DNA of 64,000 bases. Origin: Bacillus rubiinfantis. Lineage in GTDB: Bacteria > Bacillota > Bacilli > Bacillales > Cytobacillaceae. Under the pieces are notes generated by a model that saw only the letters and a list, made by a program, of their open reading frames with translations, searched no databases and was not told the DNA's origin. Positions 16,374 to 25,015 of this stretch are shown in pieces. Where the stretch lies: assembly GCA_000752035.1 (NCBI GenBank), contig CCFE01000013.1:1-64000 (forward strand), read 5' to 3'. The stretch's first letter is position 1. Every line of letters starts with the position of its first letter. The position numbers and the translations under genes were made by a program.

Positions 16374-17439
16374 TGGCTGCATTTTCCAATCGTCTTGCTT
16401 GATCGTCGAGGATCAATGCTTCAATAATTTCATCAAGCTTGCCTTCAATGATTTGGTCAAGCTTTTGAATCGTTAAGCCAATCCGATGGTCGGTCACCCG
16501 GTTTTGCGGGTAGTTGTAGGTACGAATCCGCTCCGAACGGTCACCAGTACCAACAGCTGATTTCCTCACTTGGTCATATTCGGCCTGAGCTTCCTGTTGG
16601 AATTTATCATAAATCCGGGCGCGAAGGATTTTCATCGCTTTGTCCTTGTTTTTATGCTGTGAACGTTCATCCTGACTTGTTGCCACGATGCCTGTCGGGA
16701 TATGCGTTAAGCGCACAGCTGACATCGTCGTGTTAACGCTCTGTCCGCCGGCACCGCTTGAGGCAAACGTATCAAAGCGAATATCTTTTTCGTTAATCTC
16801 AATATCGAACTCTTCTACTTCAGGAAGGGCCGCTACCGTGGCGGTCGAGGTATGAATCCGGCCGCCTGATTCTGTTTCAGGTACCCGCTGCACCCGGTGC
16901 GCACCATTTTCAAACTTTAATTTTGAAAAAGCTCCTTGACCAGTAATCATGAAAATAATTTCCTTAAAACCGCCAAGACCCGTTTCATTCGCTTCAATGA
17001 CTTCCGTCTTCCAGCCTTGTGACTCGGCATAACGGCTATACATCCGGTAGAGCGTTCCCGCAAATAAAGCAGCCTCTTCCCCACCGGCAGCTCCGCGAAT
17101 CTCCATAATAACGTTTTTATCATCGTTCGGATCTTTTGGAACAAGCAGGATTTTTAACCGTTCCTCTAGTTGTACTAATTGGTCTTCCAGGTCATTAACC
17201 TCTTCCTTGACCATCTCGCGCATTTCAGCATCAAGCTTCTCCTCCAGCATGGCCTTGGCATCCTGAAGCTGGGCCTTGGCTTCTTTATATTGCCGATACG
17301 CTTGTACCGTTTCTTGTAAATCCGCTTGTTCTTTCGAATATTCCCTGAGTTTCTTGGCATCATTGATAATTTCCGGGTCGCTCAATAATTCATTTAATCT
17401 CTCGTAACGGTCTTCAACCGATTGCAAACGATCAAACAC
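16366..17439 (-). CDS. prfA: Peptide chain release factor 1
   Basis: A 357-residue RF1 that recognises UAA and UAG. The GGQ peptidyl-tRNA hydrolysis motif (FASSGAGGQSVNTT) and the class-I release factor signature around it are intact, with the codon-recognition region at RVPETESGGRIHTST. The start is GTG 17439 with GAGGTG eight bases upstream. prmC begins inside its last codons, the usual prfA-prmC pairing in which PrmC modifies the Gln of GGQ. Confidence 0.98.
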   Translation of the reverse strand: MFDRLQSVEDRYERLNELLSDPEIINDAKKLREYSKEQADLQETVQAYRQYKEAKAQLQDAKAMLEEKLDAEMREMVKEEVNDLEDQLVQLEERLKILLVPKDPNDDKNVIMEIRGAAGGEEAALFAGTLYRMYSRYAESQGWKTEVIEANETGLGGFKEIIFMITGQGAFSKLKFENGAHRVQRVPETESGGRIHTSTATVAALPEVEEFDIEINEKDIRFDTFASSGAGGQSVNTTMSAVRLTHIPTGIVATSQDERSQHKNKDKAMKILRARIYDKFQQEAQAEYDQVRKSAVGTGDRSERIRTYNYPQNRVTDHRIGLTIQKLDQIIEGKLDEIIEALILDDQARRLENAANE

Positions 17440-17593
17440 AGTCTATTCACCTCTAATTTTTCAAGAAAATTGTTAATTTATATAAATTCCGTTCTGTTCG
17501 ATTTTAAGTCCATAACATTCTAATTATAGTATAGGTAATATCGCAGGTCAAAAACATTTTAAACTGAAAAAGTATTTCTTGTGACAATTGACT

Positions 17594-17870
17594 GCTCTAT
17601 TGGCGACCGGTTCTCCCCCTCTTCACCTCTACCAGCCGCATATTCCTCCGATTGGTAACCTCCTCGTGCACCTCTTCGCACCCCACGGGCACTTATAACC
17701 CCTATTAGTGACCGAACCGCTCCAGTCTTCGCACTCCACGGGCACTTATAACCCCTATTAGTGACCGAACCGCTCCAGTCTTTGCACTCCGCGGGCACTT
17801 ATAACCCCTATTAGTGACCGAACCGCTCCAGTCTTCGCACTCCGCGGGCGCTTATTCCTCGAATTAGTGA
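17594..17870 (+). repeat. 53-bp tandem repeat upstream of prfA
   Basis: Unit starts at 17636, 17689, 17742, 17795 and 17848 are exactly 53 bases apart. The units contain CACTTATAACCCC, ATTAGTGACCGAACCGCTCC and CGCACTCC. The 17689 and 17742 units are nearly identical, the outer units are degenerate, and there is partial similarity from about 17594. Open frames through it are repeat translations, not genes. It occupies most of the 17440-17949 gap; no promoter could be singled out there. Confidence 0.85.
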
Positions 17871-17921
17871 CTTAGCCACTCCCATTGTTCCAGCAAAGGC
17901 GCCAATCAAGTAGCATACATT

Positions 17922-17952
17922 AAAAAACATGCCCTGGGTGCAGAGCATGTTA
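17922..17952 (-). terminator. Terminator overlapping the stop of the spore lipoprotein gene
   Basis: Minus-strand AACATGC and GCATGTT arms with a 12-base loop and TTTTTT. The TAA stop of the gene at 17950 lies in the first arm. Confidence 0.82.
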
Positions 17953-18459
17953 TCGTCGGTCTTCATTAACGCGGACTTCGATGTTATAACGTGGCAGGGC
18001 CTTTACCAATTGACGATGCAGGCGGGCCTCGGCAGCATTTTTCTCATCATCTGATAGCATTCCTTTTTTATAAACGGTGACCCACATACGGTTACCGTTA
18101 ATCCAAACGGAATCAGTGGTAAATTCTTTCGTACCAGCGATGACATCCTTCGCTTTTTCGGTATCATTCCCCTGATTGCCCGCCCCGGCCTCACCGCCGC
18201 TCTCTGTTTTGTCAAGGTCAAGGAAATTGGGATTTTGATTGGTGATGTCATTCTCCACAAAATGCTGCTTATCCTTGTCGCGGTCTGCCATGAAATCCGG
18301 CGTGTTTTCACGGTTATCTCCGCGGTTGGACATATAATTAGGAGGACTATTATCGCGGCGAAGGTCATAGGCCGTATCTTCAGCGTCCTGATTGCCGTTT
18401 TGGCATCCGAAGGCCGTCAGCAGCAGCATGATAAACAAGGGAAATAAACGCTTTTTCAT
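17950..18459 (-). CDS. YhcN/YlaJ-type sporulation lipoprotein
   Basis: A 169-residue lipoprotein. It has a signal peptide (KKRLFPLFIMLLLTAFGC, the Cys being the lipidation site), then a charged Asn/Asp-rich linker with DRDKDK. The C-terminal domain ends TDSVWINGNRMWVTVYKKG and LVKALPRYNIEVRV, which resembles the YhcN/YlaJ spore lipoprotein family of the inner spore membrane. ATG 18459 follows GGGAGGTG. It lies between tdk and prfA, where I do not recall such a gene in B. subtilis. The family assignment is by motif memory. Confidence 0.78.
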   Translation of the reverse strand: MKKRLFPLFIMLLLTAFGCQNGNQDAEDTAYDLRRDNSPPNYMSNRGDNRENTPDFMADRDKDKQHFVENDITNQNPNFLDLDKTESGGEAGAGNQGNDTEKAKDVIAGTKEFTTDSVWINGNRMWVTVYKKGMLSDDEKNAAEARLHRQLVKALPRYNIEVRVNEDRR

Positions 18460-18544
18460 GTATACACCTCCCATTGCTCATTATCATGCCCTGTTCTGAC
18501 CGCCGCATAGCAAGGGGATTACCTCCAACCTTTCCTCTCCCTAC

Positions 18545-18573
18545 CAAAAAAACTGCCCTTCCTGGACAGTTTT
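18545..18573 (-). terminator. Intrinsic terminator of tdk
   Basis: Minus-strand AACTGTCC and GGGCAGTT arms (one G-U pair) with a five-base loop and a run of T, 66 bases after the tdk stop. Confidence 0.8.
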
Positions 18574-18639
18574 GCTACAACTTTTTTCTTATCGAGGGTT
18601 AGCTCGACAACATGCCACGCATGCTTTTGAACGAACCCA

Positions 18640-19248
18640 TTATATCTTTTCTACTGCTGCTTGATAAGGAGCAGATTGTGGGACTTCATGGTGATGGCGG
18701 CAGCGCGGCTCATATTTTTCCGCAGCGCCCACCAAGATGACCGGATCGTGATAGGATGCTGGGCGGCCGTCAATTAGCCGTTGTGTCCGGCTTGCAGGTG
18801 AACCGCAGACAGAGCAAACAGCCTGCAGCTTGGTCACAGATTCGGCGATTGCCATCAACATCGGCATTGAACCAAAGGGCTCGCCGCGAAAATCCTGGTC
18901 TAGTCCTGCCGCAATGACACGATGACCGCTATCCGCAAGCTGCTGGACAACGCGAACAATTCCCTCATCGAAAAATTGTACTTCGTCAATTGCAATGATA
19001 TCAATATCAGCTTCTACATGGTGCAGAATTTCAATTGAATGAGAAATGGGCTTCGCATGAAAAGAAGAACCATTATGAGATACCACAGACTGGTCGCTAT
19101 AGCGATTATCAATTTTTGGTTTAAAAACAGCAATCTTTTGTTTGGCAAATTGTGCCCGACGAACACGGCGGATTAATTCCTCGGATTTTCCCGAAAACAT
19201 ACTGCCACAGATAACCTCTACCCATCCGCTTTGTTTCATTACATACAT
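18640..19248 (-). CDS. tdk: Thymidine kinase
   Basis: A 202-residue type II thymidine kinase that phosphorylates thymidine with ATP in pyrimidine salvage. The P-loop GSMFSGKSEELIRR, the DEVQFFDE lid/Walker B region, GLDQDFRGEPFG and the first zinc-binding pair CSVCG are present. A second typical Cys pair near the C terminus appears as RCRHHH, so the zinc site may be incomplete or use His. ATG 19248 has AAGGAG nine bases upstream. Position between prfA and rpmE follows B. subtilis. Confidence 0.97.
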   Translation of the reverse strand: MYVMKQSGWVEVICGSMFSGKSEELIRRVRRAQFAKQKIAVFKPKIDNRYSDQSVVSHNGSSFHAKPISHSIEILHHVEADIDIIAIDEVQFFDEGIVRVVQQLADSGHRVIAAGLDQDFRGEPFGSMPMLMAIAESVTKLQAVCSVCGSPASRTQRLIDGRPASYHDPVILVGAAEKYEPRCRHHHEVPQSAPYQAAVEKI

Positions 19249-19398
19249 AAACGGTGTCTCCTTCCTCTCACGAACCCTGTTAACTAAGTATATAAAAACC
19301 GGCAGGCATTGGTAACGGTCCGTTCATCACAATCCTCCGGTATGAAGTATGTTTTAAAAAAACTTCTGCTATGTCGCGGCTGCTTTCAAAAGAACAGG

Positions 19399-19716
19399 CT
19401 TGTCGCCCCTGACCAAGCCGCTTCCGCTTTTATTCTATCCAGCTACTGCGGCTATCGCCTAGCAAATTTCAGGTCTCCTCCCTACGATAAGTCAACATCG
19501 ATTCACTTCGTTCATCGTGTTTCCTTTATCTCAGTCGAAGCCCCTCCAATTTGTACGGCGATGACCAAGCCGCTTCCGCTTTTATTCTACCTAGCTGCTG
19601 CGGCTAAGGGCTCGAGGTCATAAGCCAATTCTGAACTGAAGGCAAGGAACGCCTTCTATTCAGAATCGTCTTATGCTTGTCGCCCCTGACCAAGCCGCTT
19701 CCGCTTTTATTCTACC
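19399..19716. repeat. GC-rich palindromic repeat element, three partial copies
   Basis: The string GACCAAGCCGCTTCCGCTTT followed by TATTCTA occurs at about 19410-19437, 19563-19589 and 19689-19714; the first and third also carry CTTGTCGCCCCT ahead of it. Between the second and third copies, CTCGAGGTCATAAGCC is followed by nested hairpins (ATTCTGAA/TTCAGAAT and GAAGGC/GCCTTC), then TTATGCTTGTC. It looks like a complete palindromic element plus an older partial copy. I recall similar CTCGAGGTCATAAGC elements scattered in Bacillus genomes. It accounts for most of the 19249-19766 gap. Confidence 0.7.
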
Positions 19717-19721
19717 CCAAT

Positions 19722-19758
19722 AAAAAACAGGCAAGTCGGATTTCTTCTTGCCTGTTTC
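19722..19758 (-). terminator. Intrinsic terminator of rpmE
   Basis: Minus-strand AAACAGGCAAG and CTTGCCTGTTT arms with a ten-base loop and TTTTTT, eight bases after the rpmE stop. Confidence 0.93.
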
Positions 19759-19766
19759 GTGCATCA

Positions 19767-19973
19767 TTACTTTTGCGTAAGGCCATATTTTTTGTTGAAA
19801 CGATCGACACGACCGCCTGCTTCAGCGAATTTTTGACGACCTGTATAGAATGGATGACATTCTGAGCAAGTCTCAACGCGGATTTCGTTTTTTACAGAGC
19901 CGCTTTCGAAAGTGTTGCCACAAGCGCAAGTCACCGTTACTGTTTTATAGTTAGGATGAATTCCTGCTTTCAT
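19767..19973 (-). CDS. rpmE: Ribosomal protein L31 (zinc-binding type)
   Basis: A 68-residue L31 of the large ribosomal subunit. It carries the four-Cys zinc pattern of the C+ type (VTCACGNTFES and VETCSECHPFYTG), so it is the zinc-replete paralogue rather than the Zur-regulated YtiA type. ATG 19973 has AAGGAG nine bases upstream; nearer and farther in-frame starts lack proper spacing. It follows rho as in B. subtilis and has its own terminator. Confidence 0.98.
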   Translation of the reverse strand: MKAGIHPNYKTVTVTCACGNTFESGSVKNEIRVETCSECHPFYTGRQKFAEAGGRVDRFNKKYGLTQK

Positions 19974-20135
19974 TCTTTTCATCTCCTTCCGCCCTGAATC
20001 ATTCCGAAACAGAGTTATCATTCAAAAGTGCTTGTCTAAAAACAGCACTTATATTACTAAAAACACACTGTACACATTATACCAACGCCCTATCACTTTT
20101 GCAAGCTGGGATTTTAAGGAACAACATGATTTTTT

Positions 20136-20170
20136 TTAAAAAAGCCACCGTCATTAAGCCTATGATCGGC
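20136..20170 (-). terminator. Possible terminator of rho
   Basis: The end of rho and the bases after it can form a seven-pair bulged stem (CCG-TCAT with ATGACGG), followed after TGGC by six T. It is weak. Confidence 0.4.
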
Positions 20171-21425
20171 GTGATTTTAGCTCCACATCCAGCTGGTCAA
20201 AAAATTCCTGATTGGACTTCGTTTGTCTTAGTTTTTTCAGGAAACGCTCGGCAAAATCTGGTGAATCTGACATTGATTTGCGGATAGCCCACAACTTATC
20301 AAGATGATCCTTCGGAATAAGTAATTCCTCTTTCCGGGTTCCGGAACGGCGGATGTCGAGCGCCGGGAAGATGCGGCGTTCTGCGAGCTGACGATCCAAG
20401 TGCAGCTCCATATTGCCTGTCCCTTTGAATTCCTCGTAAATGACGTCATCCATCCGTGAGCCGGTATCGACTAAAGCCGTTGCTAAAATCGTCAGGCTGC
20501 CGCCTTCTTCAATATTCCGGGCCGCACCGAAGAAACGCTTCGGACGGTGGAAAGCTGCCGGGTCAATCCCTCCGGATAATGTCCGTCCGCTTGGTGGAAT
20601 CACCAGGTTATAGGCGCGGGCTAGGCGGGTGATGCTATCCATAAGGATGACAACATCGCGCTTATGTTCAACTAAACGCATCGCCCGATCGAGTACAAGC
20701 TCAGCAACTTTGATATGGTTTTCCGGTACCTCATCAAAAGTCGAGCTGACGACATCACCAGCAACGGAACGTTCGATATCGGTTACTTCTTCCGGACGTT
20801 CATCAATTAACAGCATGATTAATTCTACTTCAGGATGATTCGTGGTGATGCTATTGGCAATTTCTTTCAAAAGCATCGTCTTACCGGCTTTTGGCGGAGC
20901 GACAATCAAGCCGCGCTGCCCGAAACCGACAGGAGCCACTAAATCCATAATCCGTGTGGAGAGATTTTTTTGCGTCGTTTCTAAACGCATCATCCGATTT
21001 GGATATAACGGTGTTAATGCAGGAAAGTAGACGCGTTCCTTCGCCGATTCGGGATCTTCACCGTTAACGGCTTCAACATGCAGCAAGCCGAAATAGCGCT
21101 CATTTTCCTTTGGCGGACGCACTTTACCTGAGACTTTATCACCGTTGCGCAGGTCAAAGCGGCGAATTTGTGAGGCGGAAATATAAATATCCTCTGAACT
21201 TGGGGAGTAGTTGATTGGGCGTAGGAAGCCAAAACCCTCAGATTGGATAATTTCCAAGACACCTTCCATGAAAAAATAACCCTGCTGTTCAGCCCGAGAT
21301 TTTAAAATGGCGAAAATTAATTCCTTCTTTGTCAGTTTGCTGTAGTAGGTCACTTTATATTCGCGGGCAAGCTCATAAAGCTCCTTCAGCTTCATATTTT
21401 CTAAACTTGATATTGTTAAGTCCAT
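20160..21425 (-). CDS. rho: Transcription termination factor Rho
   Basis: A 421-residue hexameric RNA helicase that terminates transcription. N-terminal helices (MDLTISSLENMKLKELYELA) precede the cold-shock-like RNA-binding domain (GVLEIIQSEGFGFLRP) and the RecA-like ATPase with Walker A (IVAPPKAGKTMLL), the Q-loop and R-loop region, and Walker B (DVVILMDSITRLARAYN). ATG 21425 gives the normal N terminus; the ribosome site is weak (GGTG). A leaderless-looking TTG six codons earlier is less likely. It lies between glpX and rpmE as in B. subtilis. Confidence 0.98.
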   Translation of the reverse strand: MDLTISSLENMKLKELYELAREYKVTYYSKLTKKELIFAILKSRAEQQGYFFMEGVLEIIQSEGFGFLRPINYSPSSEDIYISASQIRRFDLRNGDKVSGKVRPPKENERYFGLLHVEAVNGEDPESAKERVYFPALTPLYPNRMMRLETTQKNLSTRIMDLVAPVGFGQRGLIVAPPKAGKTMLLKEIANSITTNHPEVELIMLLIDERPEEVTDIERSVAGDVVSSTFDEVPENHIKVAELVLDRAMRLVEHKRDVVILMDSITRLARAYNLVIPPSGRTLSGGIDPAAFHRPKRFFGAARNIEEGGSLTILATALVDTGSRMDDVIYEEFKGTGNMELHLDRQLAERRIFPALDIRRSGTRKEELLIPKDHLDKLWAIRKSMSDSPDFAERFLKKLRQTKSNQEFFDQLDVELKSRRS

Positions 21426-21658
21426 GTGTACACCACGCTTCAAAATTTTTCCGTCCTAACCGCATATGCGGGAGATGGTTTGCATTAGAGGAATAAAAAT
21501 AGAAGTTGTCCATGAGATGAATAGATTTGCAGAAAGTATGCATAATATAAAACAATTTCTATTTTACCCTCACAACTAAAAATTAATCAACAAGAATTTT
21601 GGAATCATCTTGGGAAGGAATTCCCATAGGAGAGTTTGGAGTATTCTTTTTATTTATC

Positions 21659-21697
21659 TGGTGCCAGGCATTAAGAGTTGCTCAGTGCCTGGCACCA
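21659..21697. repeat. GGTGCC-family hairpin next to the glpX stop
   Basis: A perfect 12-bp inverted repeat, TGGTGCCAGGCA (21659-21670) and TGCCTGGCACCA (21686-21697), has a 15-base loop. It ends nine bases from the glpX stop and no T-run follows in either direction. It shares the GGTGCC/GGCACC arms with the dispersed repeat but lacks the CTTCGTGGACA core. Confidence 0.75.
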
Positions 21698-21705
21698 TTC
21701 CTCTT

Positions 21706-22665
21706 CTATAATACTAAGTTCGGTTTCTTTTTCAAACTGTGCCGTCCTTCAATAAAGCGAACCGTGCCTGATTTAGCACGCATGACGATAGAGTGTGTTG
21801 AAGCATGAGAACCTTTGAACTGCACGCCGCGCAGCAGTTCCCCGTCGGTCACACCGGTGGCAGCAAAGATTGCATCGTCACCTTTGACAAGATCCTCCAT
21901 GCGCAGAACTTTGTTCACGTCGAGCCCCATTTTCTTACAGCGCTCTACCTCAGCACCGTTTTGCGGAATGAGTTTACCCATTAGTTCGCCGCCCAGGCAT
22001 TTCAAGGCAACGGCCGACAGCACACCTTCAGGGGCACCGCCGCAGCCGAATAGAATATCAACACCAGTGTTATCGAATGCGGTGTTAATCGCTGCGGCCA
22101 CATCGCCATCATTGATTAATTTAATCCGCGCGCCAGCCTCACGCAGCTGGGCAATGATATGATCATGGCGAGGGCGGTTCAGGACGGTTGCCACAACATC
22201 CTCGATATCTTTATTTTTTGCTTTGGCAACGGCTTTTAAATTATCAATGACTGGAGCGTCAATATCAATCAGACCGACGGCTTCAGGTCCGACAGCAATT
22301 TTGTCCATGTACATATCAGGGGCATGCAGCAGATTGCCGTGGTCAGCAACAGCAAGAACAGCCAAGGCATTCCAGCCGCCGGAGGCTAAAATATTTGTCC
22401 CCTCAAGCGGATCAACGGCCACATCAACACGGGGGCCATAGCCTGTCCCAAGCTTTTCACCGATATAAAGCATCGGTGCCTCATCCATCTCCCCTTCACC
22501 AATAACGACGGTTCCCTTCATTGGCACTGTATCAAAGACATTTCGCATTGCTGTCGTAGCAGCATCGTCTGCCTCATCCTTTTTCCCGCGTCCCATCCAG
22601 CGTGCCGAAGCTAAGGCGGCACCTTCTGTTACACGGATAAGCTCCATTGATAAGCTTCTCTCCAT
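21706..22665 (-). CDS. glpX: Class II fructose-1,6-bisphosphatase
   Basis: A 319-residue GlpX that removes phosphate 1 from fructose 1,6-bisphosphate in gluconeogenesis. The metal-binding motifs GEGEMDEAP and DPLEGTN and the GCGGAPEGVLSA motif are intact. ATG 22665 (MERSLSMELIRVTEGAALAS) gives the usual N terminus; a farther ATG would add 12 residues. It follows murA and precedes rho as in B. subtilis. A palindromic repeat sits directly after the stop. Confidence 0.96.
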   Translation of the reverse strand: MERSLSMELIRVTEGAALASARWMGRGKKDEADDAATTAMRNVFDTVPMKGTVVIGEGEMDEAPMLYIGEKLGTGYGPRVDVAVDPLEGTNILASGGWNALAVLAVADHGNLLHAPDMYMDKIAVGPEAVGLIDIDAPVIDNLKAVAKAKNKDIEDVVATVLNRPRHDHIIAQLREAGARIKLINDGDVAAAINTAFDNTGVDILFGCGGAPEGVLSAVALKCLGGELMGKLIPQNGAEVERCKKMGLDVNKVLRMEDLVKGDDAIFAATGVTDGELLRGVQFKGSHASTHSIVMRAKSGTVRFIEGRHSLKKKPNLVL

Positions 22666-22794
22666 CCCTTTTCCATCTCCCGTTTTTCTCTTATAGGTCA
22701 TTTTTTATTTATTTGTCAGCGAAAAAACTGTTTTTCCCAAGGATACACAATATAGTATGTAAAGCGTATCAGCTCTAGTGTACGTCTCACCAGA

Positions 22795-24081
22795 CTAGAG
22801 ATTTTTTAAATGCTCCAATTCCTCTAGCGTCAACGATTCACGCCAAACCGTTGCCCCTAACCCAGTTAGTTTTTCAACAAGATCGCTATAACCGCGGTCA
22901 ATATGCTCAAGCCCGGTTACTTCAGTGATTCCTTCAGCCATTAGTCCCGCTATAAACAGTGAGGCACCTGCTCTGAGATCACTTGCTTTGACCTTTGCAC
23001 CTTGGAGTCGTACCGGTCCATTGATGATGGCTGAACGTCCTTCCACCTTAATATTGGCATTCATTCTTCTAAGCTCATCAATATGTTTAAAACGGGCACC
23101 ATATATGGTATCGGTTACAACACTTGATCCTGTCGCCTTTGTTAATAAAGAAGTAAATGGCTGTTGCAAATCCGTTGGGAAACCTGGATATACGAGCGTT
23201 TTAACATCAACCGCTTTTAAGCTTTCGTTCGTTGTGACAAAAATCTGATCGTCTCCTGTTTCCACCTGAACGCCCATTTCACGCAGCTTTGCGGTAACGG
23301 ATTCTAAATGGTGCGGAATCACATTATCGATCAGGACGCCTTCGCCCATGGCAGCACCGAGAATCATATAGGTGCCTGCTTCAATCCGGTCGGGAATAAT
23401 TGTATGGCGGCACCCGTTCAAGGTATCGACGCCTTCAATGCGGATGACATCGGTTCCAGCACCCTTGATTTTTGCCCCCATATTCGTTAACAGTGTGGCA
23501 ACATCAATAATTTCCGGTTCCTTCGCCGCATTTTCAATCACCGTTCGACCTTTGGCACGGACGGCGGCAAGCATAATATTAATCGTAGCCCCGACACTGA
23601 CGACATCAAGATAAATTCGCGCTCCACGCAGCTCTTCCGCCCTAAGATAAATCGCTCCCTGCTCATTTGTTACCTGAGCCCCAAGCGCTTCAAATCCTTT
23701 AATATGCTGATCAATTGGCCTTGGACCTAAATGGCAGCCTCCTGGAAGTCCGATGACAGCCTTTTTGAAGCGGCCTAACATCGCTCCCATTAAATAATAG
23801 GAAGCACGCAGCATTTTGACTTTACCATTCGGCATCGGCATCGAGATCATCGTGGATGGATCAACGGTCATTTCATCAGCGTTAATCTCCACCTTTCCAC
23901 CGATTTCCTCAAGCAAGTCCTTAAGGATTTCAACATCTGAGATATGTGGCAGTCCTTCAATCGTAACGGGTGACTCAGCTAAAATTGTTGCAGGAATCAG
24001 GGCAACGGCGCTGTTTTTGGCACCGCTGACCCGAACCGTTCCCTTTAGCGGATATCCACCGGCAATTTTAAGTTTTTCCAT
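22795..24081 (-). CDS. murA: UDP-N-acetylglucosamine 1-carboxyvinyltransferase (MurA2/MurZ type)
   Basis: A 428-residue enzyme for the first committed step of peptidoglycan synthesis, transferring enolpyruvate from PEP to UDP-GlcNAc in the cytoplasm. The catalytic Cys is C116 in GLPGGCHLGPRPID, so the enzyme should be of the fosfomycin-sensitive type; the substrate lysine is K22 in VSGAKNSAV. Its position next to glpX, rho and tal is that of the second Bacillus copy (MurAB/MurZ), so another murA is expected elsewhere in the genome. Confidence 0.97.
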   Translation of the reverse strand: MEKLKIAGGYPLKGTVRVSGAKNSAVALIPATILAESPVTIEGLPHISDVEILKDLLEEIGGKVEINADEMTVDPSTMISMPMPNGKVKMLRASYYLMGAMLGRFKKAVIGLPGGCHLGPRPIDQHIKGFEALGAQVTNEQGAIYLRAEELRGARIYLDVVSVGATINIMLAAVRAKGRTVIENAAKEPEIIDVATLLTNMGAKIKGAGTDVIRIEGVDTLNGCRHTIIPDRIEAGTYMILGAAMGEGVLIDNVIPHHLESVTAKLREMGVQVETGDDQIFVTTNESLKAVDVKTLVYPGFPTDLQQPFTSLLTKATGSSVVTDTIYGARFKHIDELRRMNANIKVEGRSAIINGPVRLQGAKVKASDLRAGASLFIAGLMAEGITEVTGLEHIDRGYSDLVEKLTGLGATVWRESLTLEELEHLKNL

Positions 24082-24258
24082 TTTCGACTCCCTTCTAAGC
24101 CCTAGGTTGTGACATGGTTCACGAGAGCTCTAAGGTATATTTTTCCAACCACAAAAGCTAAATTCCGACAGTTTGTCTAACTTCTAGTTTACACGAAAAA
24201 ATTATTTTCATGTATCGTTCTGAAAAAATTTTACACGAAAATGGAAAATTACCTGTGT

Positions 24259-24909
24259 TTAAGCTTCTGTCCGCGCATTCCAATCTTTTAAGAATGCCTC
24301 AATTCCTTTGTCTGTTAACGGATGCTTTGTTAAGCCCATTAATACTTTGTATGGAATCGTGGCGATATGAGCACCGCGTAAAGCTGCTTCTGTTACATGG
24401 AGCGGATGGCGAATTGACGCCGCAATGATTTCGGTTTCAATTCCATGTATGGTAAAAATTTCAGAAATAGTTGAAATCAAGTCAAGTCCATTTTGGCCAA
24501 TATCGTCTAATCTTCCTAGGAATGGAGATACATAGGTTGCCCCAGCCCGAGCCGCCAAGAGCGCTTGATTAGCATTGAAGATTAACGTAACGTTTGTTTT
24601 AATCCCTTCCTGTGAAAAAGCATGAACGGCTTTTAAGCCTTCTGGAGTCATTGGTACTTTTACCGTGATATTTGGCGCAATTGCAGCGAGTTCTCTGCCT
24701 TCTTTGATCATTCCTTCTGCATCAAGCGCAATCACTTCGGCACTGACAGAGCCAGGTACAAGACTGGTGATTTCTTTTAGTCTCTCATGGAATGAAACGC
24801 CTTTTTCCTTTGCCACAAGCGATGGGTTTGTGGTGACCCCTGCTAATAGACCAAGTTCATGGGCTTCGCGAATTTCATCGAGATTAGCTGTATCAATAAA
24901 AAATTTCAT
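24259..24909 (-). CDS. tal: Transaldolase (TalC/FSA-type, short form)
   Basis: A 216-residue short transaldolase of the fructose-6-phosphate aldolase family. It moves a dihydroxyacetone unit between fructose 6-phosphate and erythrose 4-phosphate. The Schiff-base lysine is K84 in NITVKVPMTPEGL, and the barrel motifs MKFFIDTANLDEI, AGVTTNPSLVAKE and YVSPFLGRLDD are clear. Such short forms may act as transaldolase or as aldolase; linkage to fba in Bacillus favours transaldolase. Confidence 0.95.
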   Translation of the reverse strand: MKFFIDTANLDEIREAHELGLLAGVTTNPSLVAKEKGVSFHERLKEITSLVPGSVSAEVIALDAEGMIKEGRELAAIAPNITVKVPMTPEGLKAVHAFSQEGIKTNVTLIFNANQALLAARAGATYVSPFLGRLDDIGQNGLDLISTISEIFTIHGIETEIIAASIRHPLHVTEAALRGAHIATIPYKVLMGLTKHPLTDKGIEAFLKDWNARTEA

Positions 24910-24964
24910 CCTGTTCCCTCCAAAATCAATTGTTTAAATTTTTAATTATATTTTTACACAGGGA

Positions 24965-24988
24965 AACCGCCCTAAAATCAGGGCGGTT
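24965..24988 (-). terminator. Hairpin between fba and tal
   Basis: Perfect 9-bp arms AACCGCCCT/AGGGCGGTT with a six-base loop, after the fba stop. The following bases (TTCCC) are a poor T-run, so it may allow partial readthrough into tal. Confidence 0.65.
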
Positions 24989-25015
24989 AACTTTTATGAA
25001 AATAACATGAAGAGC

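Noticed and set aside
17559..17798. Small gene of 79 codons on the minus strand
   Set aside because: It is a translation of the 53-bp tandem repeat, with no ribosome site and repeated Cys/Gly/Arg-rich peptide units.
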